From: an uncultured Dysgonomonas sp.
GTDB lineage: Bacteria; Bacteroidota; Bacteroidia; Bacteroidales; Dysgonomonadaceae
Length of the DNA: 64,000 nt
Direction: 5' to 3'
Assembly: GCA_945273835.1 (NCBI GenBank)
Contig: CALYPL010000001.1
Location: 134,910-198,909 of the forward strand
A program made the translations under genes and the position numbers. This document shows, one piece after another, positions 53,592 to 63,003 of this stretch. How positions within the stretch are numbered: position 1 is the stretch's first letter; each line of letters begins with the position of its first letter. The notes below the pieces were generated by a model. That model was not told where the DNA came from and searched no databases. It saw nothing but the letters and a program-made list of their open reading frames with translations.

Positions 53592-56500
53592 TTATTTACT
53601 TCCTGATGTTTTTACCTCAGCTTTATGTGCCTGCCCTCGAACGGATTTTTGCTCCACATTGACAGATGCAGGTTTTTCATCCTTAGGACGTCGGCGTTTA
53701 AACAACCTGAATAATTGTTTAAGTGTCTTTGCATCTTTTGTGTAAACAATACCTACACCTTGTGTATAAGCTGCCTGACGATAGTAATGATCGTTGGTAT
53801 GATTATAGGCTCTTAAAACCCATGCCTTGTTGAGTTGATATTCGGCATCAAAATCACCGATAAATTCGTTTTGTCCGCCATTATACATATCGTTACGATA
53901 ACCTACGTTTGTCTTCAAACGAAGACGGTCATCAAACAATCGGGTTGAAACGTTCACGCTCATATCCATATTAGAGAATGTTCCATCGTTGGATTCAAGT
54001 GTCGTGCCTACTTCCCAGTTCTGACCAAGTATGCTGCCGAACATGGCATTCAATGCGCCGGAAATTGTGCTTGAAGCCAAATTTGTCCACATACCATCTG
54101 TGATGCTTCCTCCTGTACTTCCTCCGCCACTGAGGTTGTAGAAAGAGTTTGTTGCAAGCAGATAGGCAAACTGACGTATTCTTTCTTCGTCGGTACTTAT
54201 CAAACTCTTAATTTTTCTTTTCGTATCATCATCTGCATCAGGAAGACTTATATCATAAGTCAGTTCCATTTTATTCATGTTTCCTTTGATTCCTAATACA
54301 CAATCTACCATAGTACGCGTTGCCCCATCAGCTTCAAAGCTGCTACTCAACGTTCTTAAATCAGCCTTAACCCTACGATAAGCGGTTATATCAAAGTTCG
54401 TATTCATCGGATCACCTACAAACTTCAGTTTTCCACCTTCCTGTATCTTAAATTCAAATGACTTGATGCCTTGTAAATTCATTTTGACACTTCCTTCGTG
54501 TAATGTATAGTCTCCGAAGGTGGTCATATTATCCGATGCCATATCGTAAGTAAAATTGATCAATCCCTTACCATTGGCTTTAAGAGTGGTATTTGTTAAA
54601 GGATCGAGCAAAATACCTAATTGGAAATCAGGTGTAACCTCTATATCCATATTCATTTTAAGCGGAAGCGATTCATCCTCAACTGGTGCAGGGGTTATGA
54701 TTTTTTTCTCTTCGGGTACATTTATGAATACAACGCTGCGATAGTCTACCGCTTCTGATGTTTGAGGAACGATTATATTTATATTTGAGTTTTTACCGTT
54801 TTTTACTTTCAAATACATATTAACGCCTTTGTCGCTCCCTGTGATGTCAACATTTCCTGACGCATATATTTTGCCATAAAACATACTGTCGGTACGTGTC
54901 ACGGTATTCAATACCATTAATTTTTGCGGGATGCGCATATTAACGGTATATTTCATATCCTGAAAATCTTTATGGGTGACGGTAGCATCTACGGTTGCCA
55001 GATTACCTTCACTATCTTTGATTTTGAGATTCTTGAAGCCTATATAGTCAGGATTAATCTTAATCGTATCTGATACATAATAGGTTACATTGGTATAATC
55101 TATGCCCACAGCAGCATTATTCAAACCAAGAAAGCCGGTTACGTGCGGTGTGCTTATCTTTCCGTCAATCTTCATACCCATGCTCAGACTTCCATCTAAA
55201 CGGTTAAGCATGCTTGCCACAAATGGTTGTGCCCATCCGACAGGGAAACGATCGACATCTACATGCATATCTAATGAATCTTGACGTGGATAAACCATAC
55301 CTGCCATTGTGGCTATAGTTCGATCTGTTTTTCTTAAGAAAGATTTTATCTCAAGACCTTTTGCGTCTTTATTCCATCTGCTATCGAGATATAGAGAACC
55401 GATTGTATCGGCGAACATGACAATATCTGATATTTTAAAGTCTTTTGTCCGCAATTCGGGATGATCTTGTTGAACATTCCGAATACGAATTGTACCGTCT
55501 ATTTCGGCTTTTATTGTATTTACATTGAAGGCGGATAGTATATCGCCAATTTGTGCTTTGTCGAACCAAAGGCATACACTATCATTCTCGCTCTTGGATA
55601 TTACTCCGTCAATGCCCATATATTTTTTCCCTGTCTGTGCTACGGCTATACCGAAATTATTGATCTCGGTACGGCTGCCGATATTTGTTATTGTAGCCGG
55701 CAACATCTGCAGTTTTAGTTTTCCCAAATTGATATTGGTGGGATACAAATTGAGTTTTGTAATCAGATTACGATGTGCGTCTTTTGCGAATCTGATCATC
55801 GCTTCCAGATTTCCGTTCATTTTGAATACGGTGTCATTGCTGGATGCATTCAGTAAAGTATGTATCGCTTTATCTTGACTTTTTATGTCGAGACCTATAT
55901 TATACGATCCGTTTTCCATTCCGATAATTGATTTTCCTGCGACGTGAAATGCAGAGTCAACGCCATTCATCGTTATTATCGTGTTTTTAATTTGTGTGCC
56001 GCTCATGTTTATAAGCGGAGCATTCCCTTTGATATCAATTTGCTTGTTTATGGTATTTACATGGGCATTGATTGTGAGCGGTTCTATTATATCAACGGGC
56101 AAATCAAAGATTTGGCTTAGCTTCTCGGTGTTTTTTATATTAAGCTCAAATGTAAAATCGTTTTGCCATTTGCGAATTATCTTCTTCGAATTTGTTAAAT
56201 CAGGCAAATAGCCGTGAATTATAGATGAAAATTCGTCCGATAAGGCGGCAAATGTATAATAGCCTGATATATTAGCTGATAAATAGCCTGATTTTAGCGA
56301 TATTTGTCTGTTCTTATCTTCGTTCTTTATTAAATCCAACGTAAATTTATCGGGACGGAATACAAAATTATCTCCATGAAAATCAATGCTGTCTAAAACC
56401 ACGTTGCCTGTCATAGCATCAATGTCAAGCCCTTTTATATTACCATTCATTGACAGTGATAATACCGGATTTTTCCATTTCGGGTTATTATAGAAATGGT

Positions 56501-58130
56501 TGACCTGAAGCCTATCCATATTGATATTGAATTTGACGTCGGGAACTTTTTCTTGTGTCATTGATACCTTAGCTCTAAGTTTAATTATGGGCATATCGGC
56601 ATTTATTGTCGCTCCTATTTCTTTTGCATCATAGTTGGCAGTTAATTGAATATTATTCAGATTTATACTATCCTGATATTGCAATTTATCGATTACTCCA
56701 TGTACTTGAGCGGTCAGATTATCTGATTTTGACTGATTTGCTTTGATATCCATGCGCAAAGCCAGCTTGCCTAAACCTGTTTCAGGTCCGAGTAAATTTC
56801 CGAGATTGATACCTTTGGTCTCAAGGTGTGCCGTTACATCGAATTTATTGAAAGTGGTATCTACCGATCCTTTTCCATCAAGGTTTAATGCGCCTTGTTT
56901 TCCCCATGCTTCGAGGTTAGTAGTAAAGTTGCTCAACTTTCCACCTATATTCCCTTTTAGGTATAGTGTTCCCCAATTAGTCAGAATATCTGGTGTCACG
57001 AATGTAGAATCGCCAAGCCGTGCAATATCTGTTATCGCAACAGGAGTGGCTTTAAAATTGTCTATGGATAAACGAATATCTGATTTTCCATAATTTTCAT
57101 AATCGGCGATATAAGCGTTTCCTTTTAACAAAAGTTCTTCTCCATATTTCAATTGCAGATTATTCAGATTAATCATCGGTAATTTACCGGTTATGACTGC
57201 ATCCAACTCAACATTATCAGAGAGTTCTGATAATTGAGGCATGAAAGCTTTTACGTCATTCGGAGATATAGTGCCAACTTTTGTTGTCAGTTTAAAAGTA
57301 TTATCAGCCAGATTATATTCTGCGGTATCGAGGCTAAGTTTTGAATTTGGCAACATCAATGTCAAGCCTTTAGTCCACAATTGATCGCCTTTGGAGTATA
57401 CCTTTCCATTCAGTTGTTTTATTTCGAGTCCTGATTTTTCTTTGGCTGATAATTCATTCAAAGAAATATTCAGTGACTTGGTATCAATTGAGTTCAGATT
57501 AATATCAGCCTTAAAATCGCTTACAGAAATATGTGAGGGATTAAATATTCCGGGGGTAAGTGTATCGGATAATACATCATATCGTAGTCTGCCTTTACCG
57601 ATAGCTATATCATTAATAACAATCTTCAACGATGATGTGGTAGTATCTTTTTGATTTGTGGTATCACTTGCAAAAGCATCAATTATGAATTGAAAATTGT
57701 AGTCGGAAAGAGAGTCTTTCTTATTTACGTTTATAACGAAATCATCGAGAGAAATACTATTTATCTGCAATTTATCATTCAGCAGTTGCAACGGGTTAAG
57801 ATGCACGTCAAGCTCTTTAGCATAAAGCAATGTATCTTTTTGGAGATCTTCAATATACAGGCCGTTTACCCAAAGATGATCGAAAAGACGAAGCTGTATT
57901 TCGTCTATTGACACTTCGGTCTTCAAACGTTCTTTAAGCTTATCAATGGCGTAACCGACCAGTTTGTTCTGTATTGCAGGGATTGATAATAAAATATAGA
58001 GTAACAAATTGAAAAGTATTACTCCGATAAAAAACCAAATGATAACTTTAAGTATCCGCCTGATCAAGCTTTTCTTCCGAGGCGTATGTTCAGGTTTTTC
58101 TTCATTACTGACACGAACTCTGTCTGCCAT
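53592..58130 (-). CDS. tamB: TamB-family translocation/assembly protein
   Basis: A 1512-residue envelope protein. A membrane anchor is at about residues 24-50 (VIIWFFIGVILFNLLLYILL), followed by a long periplasmic beta-helical region with AsmA/DUF748-like repeats, and the C-terminal TamB (DUF490) domain at about 1050-1440 (VDCVLGIKGNMNKMELTYDI). It would bridge the inner and outer membranes in lipid or outer-membrane protein delivery. It usually pairs with a TamA/BamA-like barrel, but none is near. It starts 3 nt after the ArsC/Spx-like gene, so the two are co-transcribed. The last 40 residues are charged and variable. Confidence 0.93.
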   Translation of the reverse strand: MADRVRVSNEEKPEHTPRKKSLIRRILKVIIWFFIGVILFNLLLYILLSIPAIQNKLVGYAIDKLKERLKTEVSIDEIQLRLFDHLWVNGLYIEDLQKDTLLYAKELDVHLNPLQLLNDKLQINSISLDDFVINVNKKDSLSDYNFQFIIDAFASDTTNQKDTTTSSLKIVINDIAIGKGRLRYDVLSDTLTPGIFNPSHISVSDFKADINLNSIDTKSLNISLNELSAKEKSGLEIKQLNGKVYSKGDQLWTKGLTLMLPNSKLSLDTAEYNLADNTFKLTTKVGTISPNDVKAFMPQLSELSDNVELDAVITGKLPMINLNNLQLKYGEELLLKGNAYIADYENYGKSDIRLSIDNFKATPVAITDIARLGDSTFVTPDILTNWGTLYLKGNIGGKLSNFTTNLEAWGKQGALNLDGKGSVDTTFNKFDVTAHLETKGINLGNLLGPETGLGKLALRMDIKANQSKSDNLTAQVHGVIDKLQYQDSINLNNIQLTANYDAKEIGATINADMPIIKLRAKVSMTQEKVPDVKFNINMDRLQVNHFYNNPKWKNPVLSLSMNGNIKGLDIDAMTGNVVLDSIDFHGDNFVFRPDKFTLDLIKNEDKNRQISLKSGYLSANISGYYTFAALSDEFSSIIHGYLPDLTNSKKIIRKWQNDFTFELNIKNTEKLSQIFDLPVDIIEPLTINAHVNTINKQIDIKGNAPLINMSGTQIKNTIITMNGVDSAFHVAGKSIIGMENGSYNIGLDIKSQDKAIHTLLNASSNDTVFKMNGNLEAMIRFAKDAHRNLITKLNLYPTNINLGKLKLQMLPATITNIGSRTEINNFGIAVAQTGKKYMGIDGVISKSENDSVCLWFDKAQIGDILSAFNVNTIKAEIDGTIRIRNVQQDHPELRTKDFKISDIVMFADTIGSLYLDSRWNKDAKGLEIKSFLRKTDRTIATMAGMVYPRQDSLDMHVDVDRFPVGWAQPFVASMLNRLDGSLSMGMKIDGKISTPHVTGFLGLNNAAVGIDYTNVTYYVSDTIKINPDYIGFKNLKIKDSEGNLATVDATVTHKDFQDMKYTVNMRIPQKLMVLNTVTRTDSMFYGKIYASGNVDITGSDKGVNMYLKVKNGKNSNINIIVPQTSEAVDYRSVVFINVPEEKKIITPAPVEDESLPLKMNMDIEVTPDFQLGILLDPLTNTTLKANGKGLINFTYDMASDNMTTFGDYTLHEGSVKMNLQGIKSFEFKIQEGGKLKFVGDPMNTNFDITAYRRVKADLRTLSSSFEADGATRTMVDCVLGIKGNMNKMELTYDISLPDADDDTKRKIKSLISTDEERIRQFAYLLATNSFYNLSGGGSTGGSITDGMWTNLASSTISGALNAMFGSILGQNWEVGTTLESNDGTFSNMDMSVNVSTRLFDDRLRLKTNVGYRNDMYNGGQNEFIGDFDAEYQLNKAWVLRAYNHTNDHYYRQAAYTQGVGIVYTKDAKTLKQLFRLFKRRRPKDEKPASVNVEQKSVRGQAHKAEVKTSGSK

Positions 58131-58133
58131 AAA

Positions 58134-58496
58134 TTATTTTTTCAGTTTAGCTGCCCATTCATTTTCATCAAAACCAACCAATACGAACTCGTCTGCGACT
58201 ATTATAGGTCGTTTGACAACCATTCCATCGGAAGCGAGAATATCGAGCAATTCATCTTCCGATGCTGCTTTTACTTTTTCTTTGAGATTATTTTCTTTAT
58301 AAATACGTCCCGATGTATTGAAAAATTTGTTGATGGGTAATTTACTTTTTTTAATCCATGCCAATAGTTCTTTTTTACCCGGATTATCAATTGATATATC
58401 TCGAGAAATAACTTTAACATCGTTATCTTTCAACCATTTGGCTGCTTTCCGGCAAGTACTGCATTTAGGGTATTGTAAAAAAAGAATATCGTCCAT
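58134..58496 (-). CDS. ArsC/Spx-family thioredoxin-fold protein
   Basis: A 120-residue protein of the ArsC/Spx/YffB family. The N-terminal YPKCSTCRKAAKWL carries the Cys12-x2-Cys15 pair, and RPIIVADEFVLVGFDENEW is the family's C-terminal region. True glutaredoxin-dependent arsenate reductases use one Cys plus three Arg; the two-Cys pattern here fits Spx-like or YffB-like members, so arsenate reduction should not be assumed. It lies 3 nt upstream of tamB. Confidence 0.88.
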   Translation of the reverse strand: MDDILFLQYPKCSTCRKAAKWLKDNDVKVISRDISIDNPGKKELLAWIKKSKLPINKFFNTSGRIYKENNLKEKVKAASEDELLDILASDGMVVKRPIIVADEFVLVGFDENEWAAKLKK

Positions 58497-58519
58497 AATT
58501 GAGGTTTTTATTTAATTTC

Positions 58520-58527
58520 CAAAAATA
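58520..58527 (-). promoter_or_regulatory. possible -7 element upstream of the ArsC/Spx-like gene
   Basis: Minus-strand TATTTTTG matches TAnnTTTG 24 nt before the ATG. No -33 box is seen at 19-20 nt. Confidence 0.35.
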
Positions 58528-58596
58528 AGTAAAAGCACGCATACTTGTTTTATTATTAAAAATAACATCTACTGCAGGTGTAAAGTTCGTGCCTGA

Positions 58597-58643
58597 GTCG
58601 CATTAATACTTGAAATAAAAAAGATTTTTCAAACTAATGCGAC
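58597..58643. other. nested hairpin between ArsC/Spx-like gene and pepE
   Basis: GTCGCATTA (58597-58605) pairs perfectly with TAATGCGAC (58635-58643). Inside, TTGAAA (58610-58615) pairs with TTTCAA (58627-58632). It lies in a 240-nt gap and is not next to a start or stop codon. It could be a terminator-like element, an operator or a small RNA part; none is shown. Confidence 0.45.
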
Positions 58644-58676
58644 ATTGTAATGAAAATCTATGTTTTAAAATGAAAA

Positions 58677-58702
58677 GGGATAAATTTTTAAAAATTTACC
58701 CC
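58677..58702 (-). terminator. terminator after pepE
   Basis: An 18-bp AT palindrome (58681-58698) is bounded by GGG (58677-58679) and CCC, giving a 12-bp stem with one bulged A. Leftward it is followed by TTTTCATTTT. It lies 34 nt past the pepE stop. Confidence 0.6.
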
Positions 58703-58736
58703 AAGTAGTTAAAATTTCTAATAATAGTAACATTAT

Positions 58737-59444
58737 CTATAATAGAAAATTAAAATCGTCAGTAACCGAAAGTTCTTTCGGTTCTTGTCCATAATGGAAT
58801 ATACGAGCTGTTTTGCTTCCAATAAGTTTAATCTTTCCGTTTTCATAATGAAGCATCGTGCCTTCACGCAATCCTACAACATACATATCACGATTTTCGA
58901 TGATGTATTCATTAATACGATCTTCACGCGATTCCCCGCCATGATTTGCAGGTCGTCCTTCCATGAAATGGGGATTTATCTGAAACGGAACAAGCCCTAT
59001 TGCCTGAAATCCTTTGGGATCAATTATAGGCATATCGTTGGTTGTACATATGGTTGGACAAGACACATTCGAACCTGCACTCCATCCAATATAAGGAGTT
59101 CCTGCCTCAACTTTAGCTGCAATGGCTTCTAACAATCCATTACGGCGCAAACACGACAGAAGTTTCCATGTATTACCACCGCCTATAATAATTGCTTTCG
59201 CCTCTTTTACGGCTTGCAATGTATCATCGAAATGATGAATGCCTTTAACACTGTGTCCTGTTCCCTGTAAACCATTATTTACTTTCTGTTCGTATTCATC
59301 GTACGAAAATGTTACTACCGCATATGGTATGAACAAAGCCTCAACAGGCTCACTTCCAAGAAAATCTTTGATATTATTTTTAGAGTAATCCAAATATGGT
59401 TCTCCCGGGTTAGTTGAGTTACTGAGTAATAATAATCTTTTCAT
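58737..59444 (-). CDS. pepE: dipeptidase E (peptidase family S51)
   Basis: A 235-residue cytosolic peptidase that cleaves N-terminal aspartyl dipeptides. Ser122 in IGWSAGSNVS, Asp137 (TTNDMP) and His159 (INPHFMEGR) match the Ser-Asp-His set described for the Salmonella enzyme (Ser120, Asp135, His157). GGGNTW (88-93) is also conserved. It stands alone, with a possible -7 element upstream and a hairpin after it. Confidence 0.95.
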   Translation of the reverse strand: MKRLLLLSNSTNPGEPYLDYSKNNIKDFLGSEPVEALFIPYAVVTFSYDEYEQKVNNGLQGTGHSVKGIHHFDDTLQAVKEAKAIIIGGGNTWKLLSCLRRNGLLEAIAAKVEAGTPYIGWSAGSNVSCPTICTTNDMPIIDPKGFQAIGLVPFQINPHFMEGRPANHGGESREDRINEYIIENRDMYVVGLREGTMLHYENGKIKLIGSKTARIFHYGQEPKELSVTDDFNFLL

Positions 59445-59491
59445 GCTCTTTATCTTTTAATTATTTTTATAATAACCTTATTTATTGCCAC

Positions 59492-59499
59492 AAAATTAA
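59492..59499 (-). promoter_or_regulatory. possible -7 element of pepE
   Basis: Minus-strand TAATTTTG matches TAnnTTTG, 47 nt before the pepE ATG. The -33 is weak. Confidence 0.4.
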
Positions 59500-59817
59500 G
59501 TAAAAATACAAGTCAACATTCGTTTGGAAGTAAGTAACGGTTTATGAATCGACAAATATAGAAACAATCGTTGGAAACAGGAGCTATAAAAGCACGTTAT
59601 CAAACCGATGTTATTATTGCGGCATCTTTTCAATCAATAATGAGTGTAGTAAAAAATCTGCATAGATAAAAAAAACATTGACAAAAAATCACATATCTTA
59701 AAGAATCGTTGAAGATCACCACATTATAAAACTACATTCGCTATATATTTACGGATTATTATATAATTAGTCATGGATTAAACATACTGAAAAAACTTAT
59801 CATTGATACAAAAAGCA

Positions 59818-59825
59818 TATCTTTG
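59818..59825 (+). promoter_or_regulatory. -7 element of marC
   Basis: TATCTTTG matches TAnnTTTG, 22 nt before the ATG. No strong -33 was found. Confidence 0.5.
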
Positions 59826-59847
59826 CAAGCAATAAAAACAGTTAACA

Positions 59848-60423
59848 ATGGGATTCAATTTTGGAAACATAGTCAGCGCATTCGTCGTATTATTCGCTCT
59901 GATTGATGCCGTAGGAGGTATTCCTATTTTTGTGGCTTGTCAGAAAAATAAAGAAATAAATGCTCTTCAAGCTGCTTTATATTCGTTTATCATTATGGCG
60001 GGATTCTTATTTGTTGGAAACTGGATTCTTGATCTTTTCGGAGTATCAGTGGAGGCATTCGCCATAGCCGGATCGTTGGTGTTATTTTTCATTTCCATTG
60101 AAATGATTTTTGGTATCGAAATATTCAAAAATGACGATTCAAACAATAATTCTGCTACACTTGTCCCCATCGTTTTCCCTCTGATAGCAGGTCCCGGAAC
60201 ATTGACCATACTATTGTCTATGCGTGCAGAATATGCTGTAACTGAAATATTAATTGCCCTATTGGCAAACATGATAATTGTTTATTTAGTACTGAAATAC
60301 TTAAATATAGTAAAGAAGATTGTCGGAGTTGGTGGAATATTCATTCTGCGTAAGTTTTTCGGTATTATCCTTATGGCTTTATCCGTTAAATTGTTTACTT
60401 CAAATATCGAAGCTTTGTTCTAA
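59848..60423 (+). CDS. MarC-family integral membrane protein
   Basis: A 191-residue inner-membrane protein with six predicted helices. The family start FALIDAVGGIPIF and the central PLIAGPGTLTILLS motif are clear, along with a basic C-terminal part. MarC was once linked to multiple antibiotic resistance, but later work did not support this, and its substrate is unknown. It is a single gene between divergent pepE and convergent miaA. Confidence 0.93.
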   Translation: MGFNFGNIVSAFVVLFALIDAVGGIPIFVACQKNKEINALQAALYSFIIMAGFLFVGNWILDLFGVSVEAFAIAGSLVLFFISIEMIFGIEIFKNDDSNNNSATLVPIVFPLIAGPGTLTILLSMRAEYAVTEILIALLANMIIVYLVLKYLNIVKKIVGVGGIFILRKFFGIILMALSVKLFTSNIEALF

Positions 60424-60436
60424 AATTTATACAATA

Positions 60437-60466
60437 AAAAAAGCCTGATATGAATCAGGCTTTTTT
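60437..60466. terminator. bidirectional terminator, marC / miaA
   Basis: A perfect 13-bp stem (AAAAAAGCCTGAT at 60437-60449 with 60454-60466) with an ATGA loop. Its right arm runs into the miaA stop codon (60465-60467). Confidence 0.93.
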
Positions 60467-61382
60467 ATCTACCAAGCAATTCTATTACTTGACCGACTTT
60501 TTCGTCATCAGGAGTATTATAATCTATCCAAAATATTTTCAGTCCCCGTTTTTCCATACCCCTGAACCATGTCATCTGGCGTTTCGCAAACTGATGTATG
60601 GCGATCTCAAGTTGAGAGAACATTTCATCATACGACAATTTTCCAAGTATATAAAGTGTGAGATACTTATATTCCAGCCCATAATAGATAAGATCTTCTG
60701 GTAAAATACCCTTATGAAGCAACGATTTAACTTCGTCAACCATTCCCTCGTCAAGGCGGGTTCGCAAGCGATTCGTTATTTTTCGTCTACGTAAATCCCT
60801 ATCAATGTCGATACCGATATTCAGGCTATTTATCGGCGGAAATTCATTGCTTTCAAGTGGATGCGTTTTCTTATACTCTTCAATTTCGATAGCCCTTATC
60901 GCACGTTGCGCAGTATCAATATCAGTTTTGTTATGCAATGCTTTGTATGAGCCAAGTATTGCGGTCAATTCGGCTAAAGTATGATTTTTATACATTTCCC
61001 TCAGCTCTTTATTTTCGGGCACGTTGACTAATGAATAGCCTCGCAAAACCGACTCGATATATAAACCTGATCCTCCGCAAAGAATCGGTAAAAGCGAGCG
61101 TCCCTTCAATCGGTCAAATACAGAATGAAAATCATGCTGATACTCGTAAATATTATATTTATCTCCCGCATCACATATGTCAATCAAATGATAAGGTATT
61201 TGTTTACCATTTACCGTATAATCGCCCAAATCTTTTCCTGTACCTAAATCCATCGAGCGATAAACCTGTCGGGAATCGCCACTGATAATTTCAGTATCAA
61301 GTTTATATGCCAGTTGACATGCCAGACCTGTTTTCCCCGATGCGGTGGGACCTAATATCGTTATCAGTTCATATTTATCCAT
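60465..61382 (-). CDS. miaA: tRNA dimethylallyltransferase
   Basis: A 305-residue enzyme that adds dimethylallyl to A37 of tRNAs reading UNN codons. The P-loop GPTASGKT is at 11-18, and SGDSRQVYRSMDLGTGK (about 33-49) and the insertion/zinc-like domain are present. I chose the ATG at 61382; an in-frame extension to 61427 is not supported by homologues. A -7 box (61388-61395) ends only 5 nt before this ATG, so a nearly leaderless transcript is possible. Its stop lies within the shared terminator. Confidence 0.96.
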   Translation of the reverse strand: MDKYELITILGPTASGKTGLACQLAYKLDTEIISGDSRQVYRSMDLGTGKDLGDYTVNGKQIPYHLIDICDAGDKYNIYEYQHDFHSVFDRLKGRSLLPILCGGSGLYIESVLRGYSLVNVPENKELREMYKNHTLAELTAILGSYKALHNKTDIDTAQRAIRAIEIEEYKKTHPLESNEFPPINSLNIGIDIDRDLRRRKITNRLRTRLDEGMVDEVKSLLHKGILPEDLIYYGLEYKYLTLYILGKLSYDEMFSQLEIAIHQFAKRQMTWFRGMEKRGLKIFWIDYNTPDDEKVGQVIELLGR

Positions 61383-61387
61383 TAATG

Positions 61388-61395
61388 CAAATGTA
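61388..61395 (-). promoter_or_regulatory. possible -7 element just before miaA
   Basis: Minus-strand TACATTTG matches TAnnTTTG, and the ATG follows after only 5 nt. The -33 is not at the normal spacing. It supports the shorter start and hints at a very short leader. Confidence 0.35.
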
Positions 61396-61497
61396 GTGAT
61401 TTTATGCAAATAAGGCAGGCAAAGCAAGGCAGCTTATCAATCTTGCAAATACGAGCCAACCATTTTTTTGGCACGCATAATAATCTTTAGCGGTATA

Positions 61498-61531
61498 TTT
61501 GTCCAAACTACTTAATAATTATGTACTTTTG
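61498..61531 (+). promoter_or_regulatory. promoter of the yicC-gmk-nadD operon
   Basis: TTTG (61498-61501), 22 nt, then TACTTTTG (61524-61531). The spacing is a little longer than 19. The ATG at 61553 follows after 21 nt, which decides it over a longer in-frame start at 61499. Confidence 0.6.
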
Positions 61532-61552
61532 TGCAAACTAAAAAGTAAACGC

Positions 61553-62425
61553 ATGATACAATCGATGACAGGTTTCGGCAAAGCAGTTGCCGAACTCGAA
61601 AATAGGAAAGTAACCGTAGAAGTTAAATCACTTAACAGTAAACAACTCGATTTGTATGTGAGGATGCCTAATCTTTATAAGGAGAAGGAAATGGAGGTCC
61701 GTAACCTCATTACACGCAGATTGGAACGAGGTAAGGTGGATTTTCTTATCTACGTTGAAAACATCGGCATTGATACGGCTAATCAAATCAATCAGAACGT
61801 GATTGAAAGCTATTATAAACAAATCAAAGAAACCGCCTCGAATCTTGGTATTGATGTTCCTTCCGATTGGTTTCAGGTATTGATGCGTATGCCCGAAGTT
61901 CTGAAATATGAGCAAAATGAAGCCGATGAAAACGAATGGAGAAAGGTATCGGAGGCTATCAACGAAGCGATAAATCAGCTTTTAAGTTTCCGTAAACAGG
62001 AAGGAAAGATGTTACAATCGTTATTCGAGGAGAAAACCAATAATATATCCAATTTGTTATTAGATATTGAACCATACGAGAAAGATCGTATTGAGAAAGT
62101 CAGAACTCGTATAACTGAAGCTTTGCAAAAGTTAGAAGGCGTTGAATATGACAAAAACAGGTTTGAACAAGAATTGATTTATTATATTGAAAAGCTCGAT
62201 ATAAACGAGGAAAAAAACAGGTTATCCAATCACTTGCGGTATTTTAAGGAAACAATGAACGCCGGATCGGGACAAGGCAAAAAACTTGGTTTCATCTGTC
62301 AGGAAATAGGTCGAGAAGTAAATACCATGGGTTCAAAATCGAATGACGCTGAAATGCAGCAGATCGTGGTTAGAATGAAGGATGAACTTGAACAAATGAA
62401 GGAACAGGTATTGAATGTGTTATGA
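61553..62425 (+). CDS. YicC-family endoribonuclease-like protein
   Basis: A 290-residue YicC/YloC family protein. It starts MIQSMTGFGKA, has VEVKSLNSKQLDLYVRMPN at the N-terminal domain, and ends with the family's helical part (GKKLGFICQEIGREVNTMGS). E. coli YicC has been described as an RNA nuclease; the role here is inferred from that. It is the first gene of a three-gene operon, and its stop overlaps the gmk start by 4 nt. Confidence 0.95.
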   Translation: MIQSMTGFGKAVAELENRKVTVEVKSLNSKQLDLYVRMPNLYKEKEMEVRNLITRRLERGKVDFLIYVENIGIDTANQINQNVIESYYKQIKETASNLGIDVPSDWFQVLMRMPEVLKYEQNEADENEWRKVSEAINEAINQLLSFRKQEGKMLQSLFEEKTNNISNLLLDIEPYEKDRIEKVRTRITEALQKLEGVEYDKNRFEQELIYYIEKLDINEEKNRLSNHLRYFKETMNAGSGQGKKLGFICQEIGREVNTMGSKSNDAEMQQIVVRMKDELEQMKEQVLNVL

Positions 62426-63003
62426 CGACTGAAGGAAAAGAAGGTAAACTAATTATATTTTCAGCTCCGTCGGGAGCAGGTAAATCAACAATTGTCAATT
62501 ATTTGTTAGCACAGAATTTAAATCTTCAGTTCTCGATATCGGCAACAAGCCGTTTGCCAAGAGGCTCGGAAAAACATGGAATTGAATATTATTTTCTGAC
62601 GCCTCACGAATTTAAGGAAAGAATCGCCAATGGTGAATTTTTAGAATATGAGGAGGTTTATAAAGATAAATTCTACGGTACGCTCAAAACAGAAGTAACA
62701 CGTATTCTTGAAAGCGGTGGAAACGTGATTTTTGATGTTGATGTAGTTGGTGGCTGCAATATAAAGAAACATTACGGCGAACAGGCTTTATCCATATTCA
62801 TCGCACCACCATCAGTTGCAGTTTTACGTGAAAGACTTATCAACAGAGGCACGGATACTGCCGATGTCATCGAGGCTCGTATCGCAAAAGCGGAACTTGA
62901 GTTGGCATTTTCCAATCGTTTCGATGTCATTGTTGAAAATACGGATTTGGATATAGCAAAATCCGAAGTTCTGGGGATAGTTAAAGATTTTTTAAAACGA
63001 TGA
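62422..63003 (+). CDS. gmk: guanylate kinase
   Basis: A 193-residue enzyme that phosphorylates GMP to GDP. The P-loop SAPSGAGKST (about 14-23), the GMP-binding SATSRLPRGSEKHGIEYYF and the lid RLINRGTD are present. It overlaps yicC and nadD by 4 nt each, so all three are translationally coupled. The yicC-gmk pairing occurs in many bacteria. Confidence 0.98.
   Translation: MTTEGKEGKLIIFSAPSGAGKSTIVNYLLAQNLNLQFSISATSRLPRGSEKHGIEYYFLTPHEFKERIANGEFLEYEEVYKDKFYGTLKTEVTRILESGGNVIFDVDVVGGCNIKKHYGEQALSIFIAPPSVAVLRERLINRGTDTADVIEARIAKAELELAFSNRFDVIVENTDLDIAKSEVLGIVKDFLKR

Larger units (their letters stand above)
59445..59847. other. 403-nt divergent intergenic region, pepE / marC
   Basis: It holds the pepE and marC -7 elements. 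A plus-strand open stretch from 59562 to 59669 reads like protein (ETGAIKARYQTDVIIAASFQ, then SIMSVVKNLHR and a stop) but has no start codon after the preceding TAG; it may be a coding relic. The rest has no recognisable feature. Confidence 0.4.
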
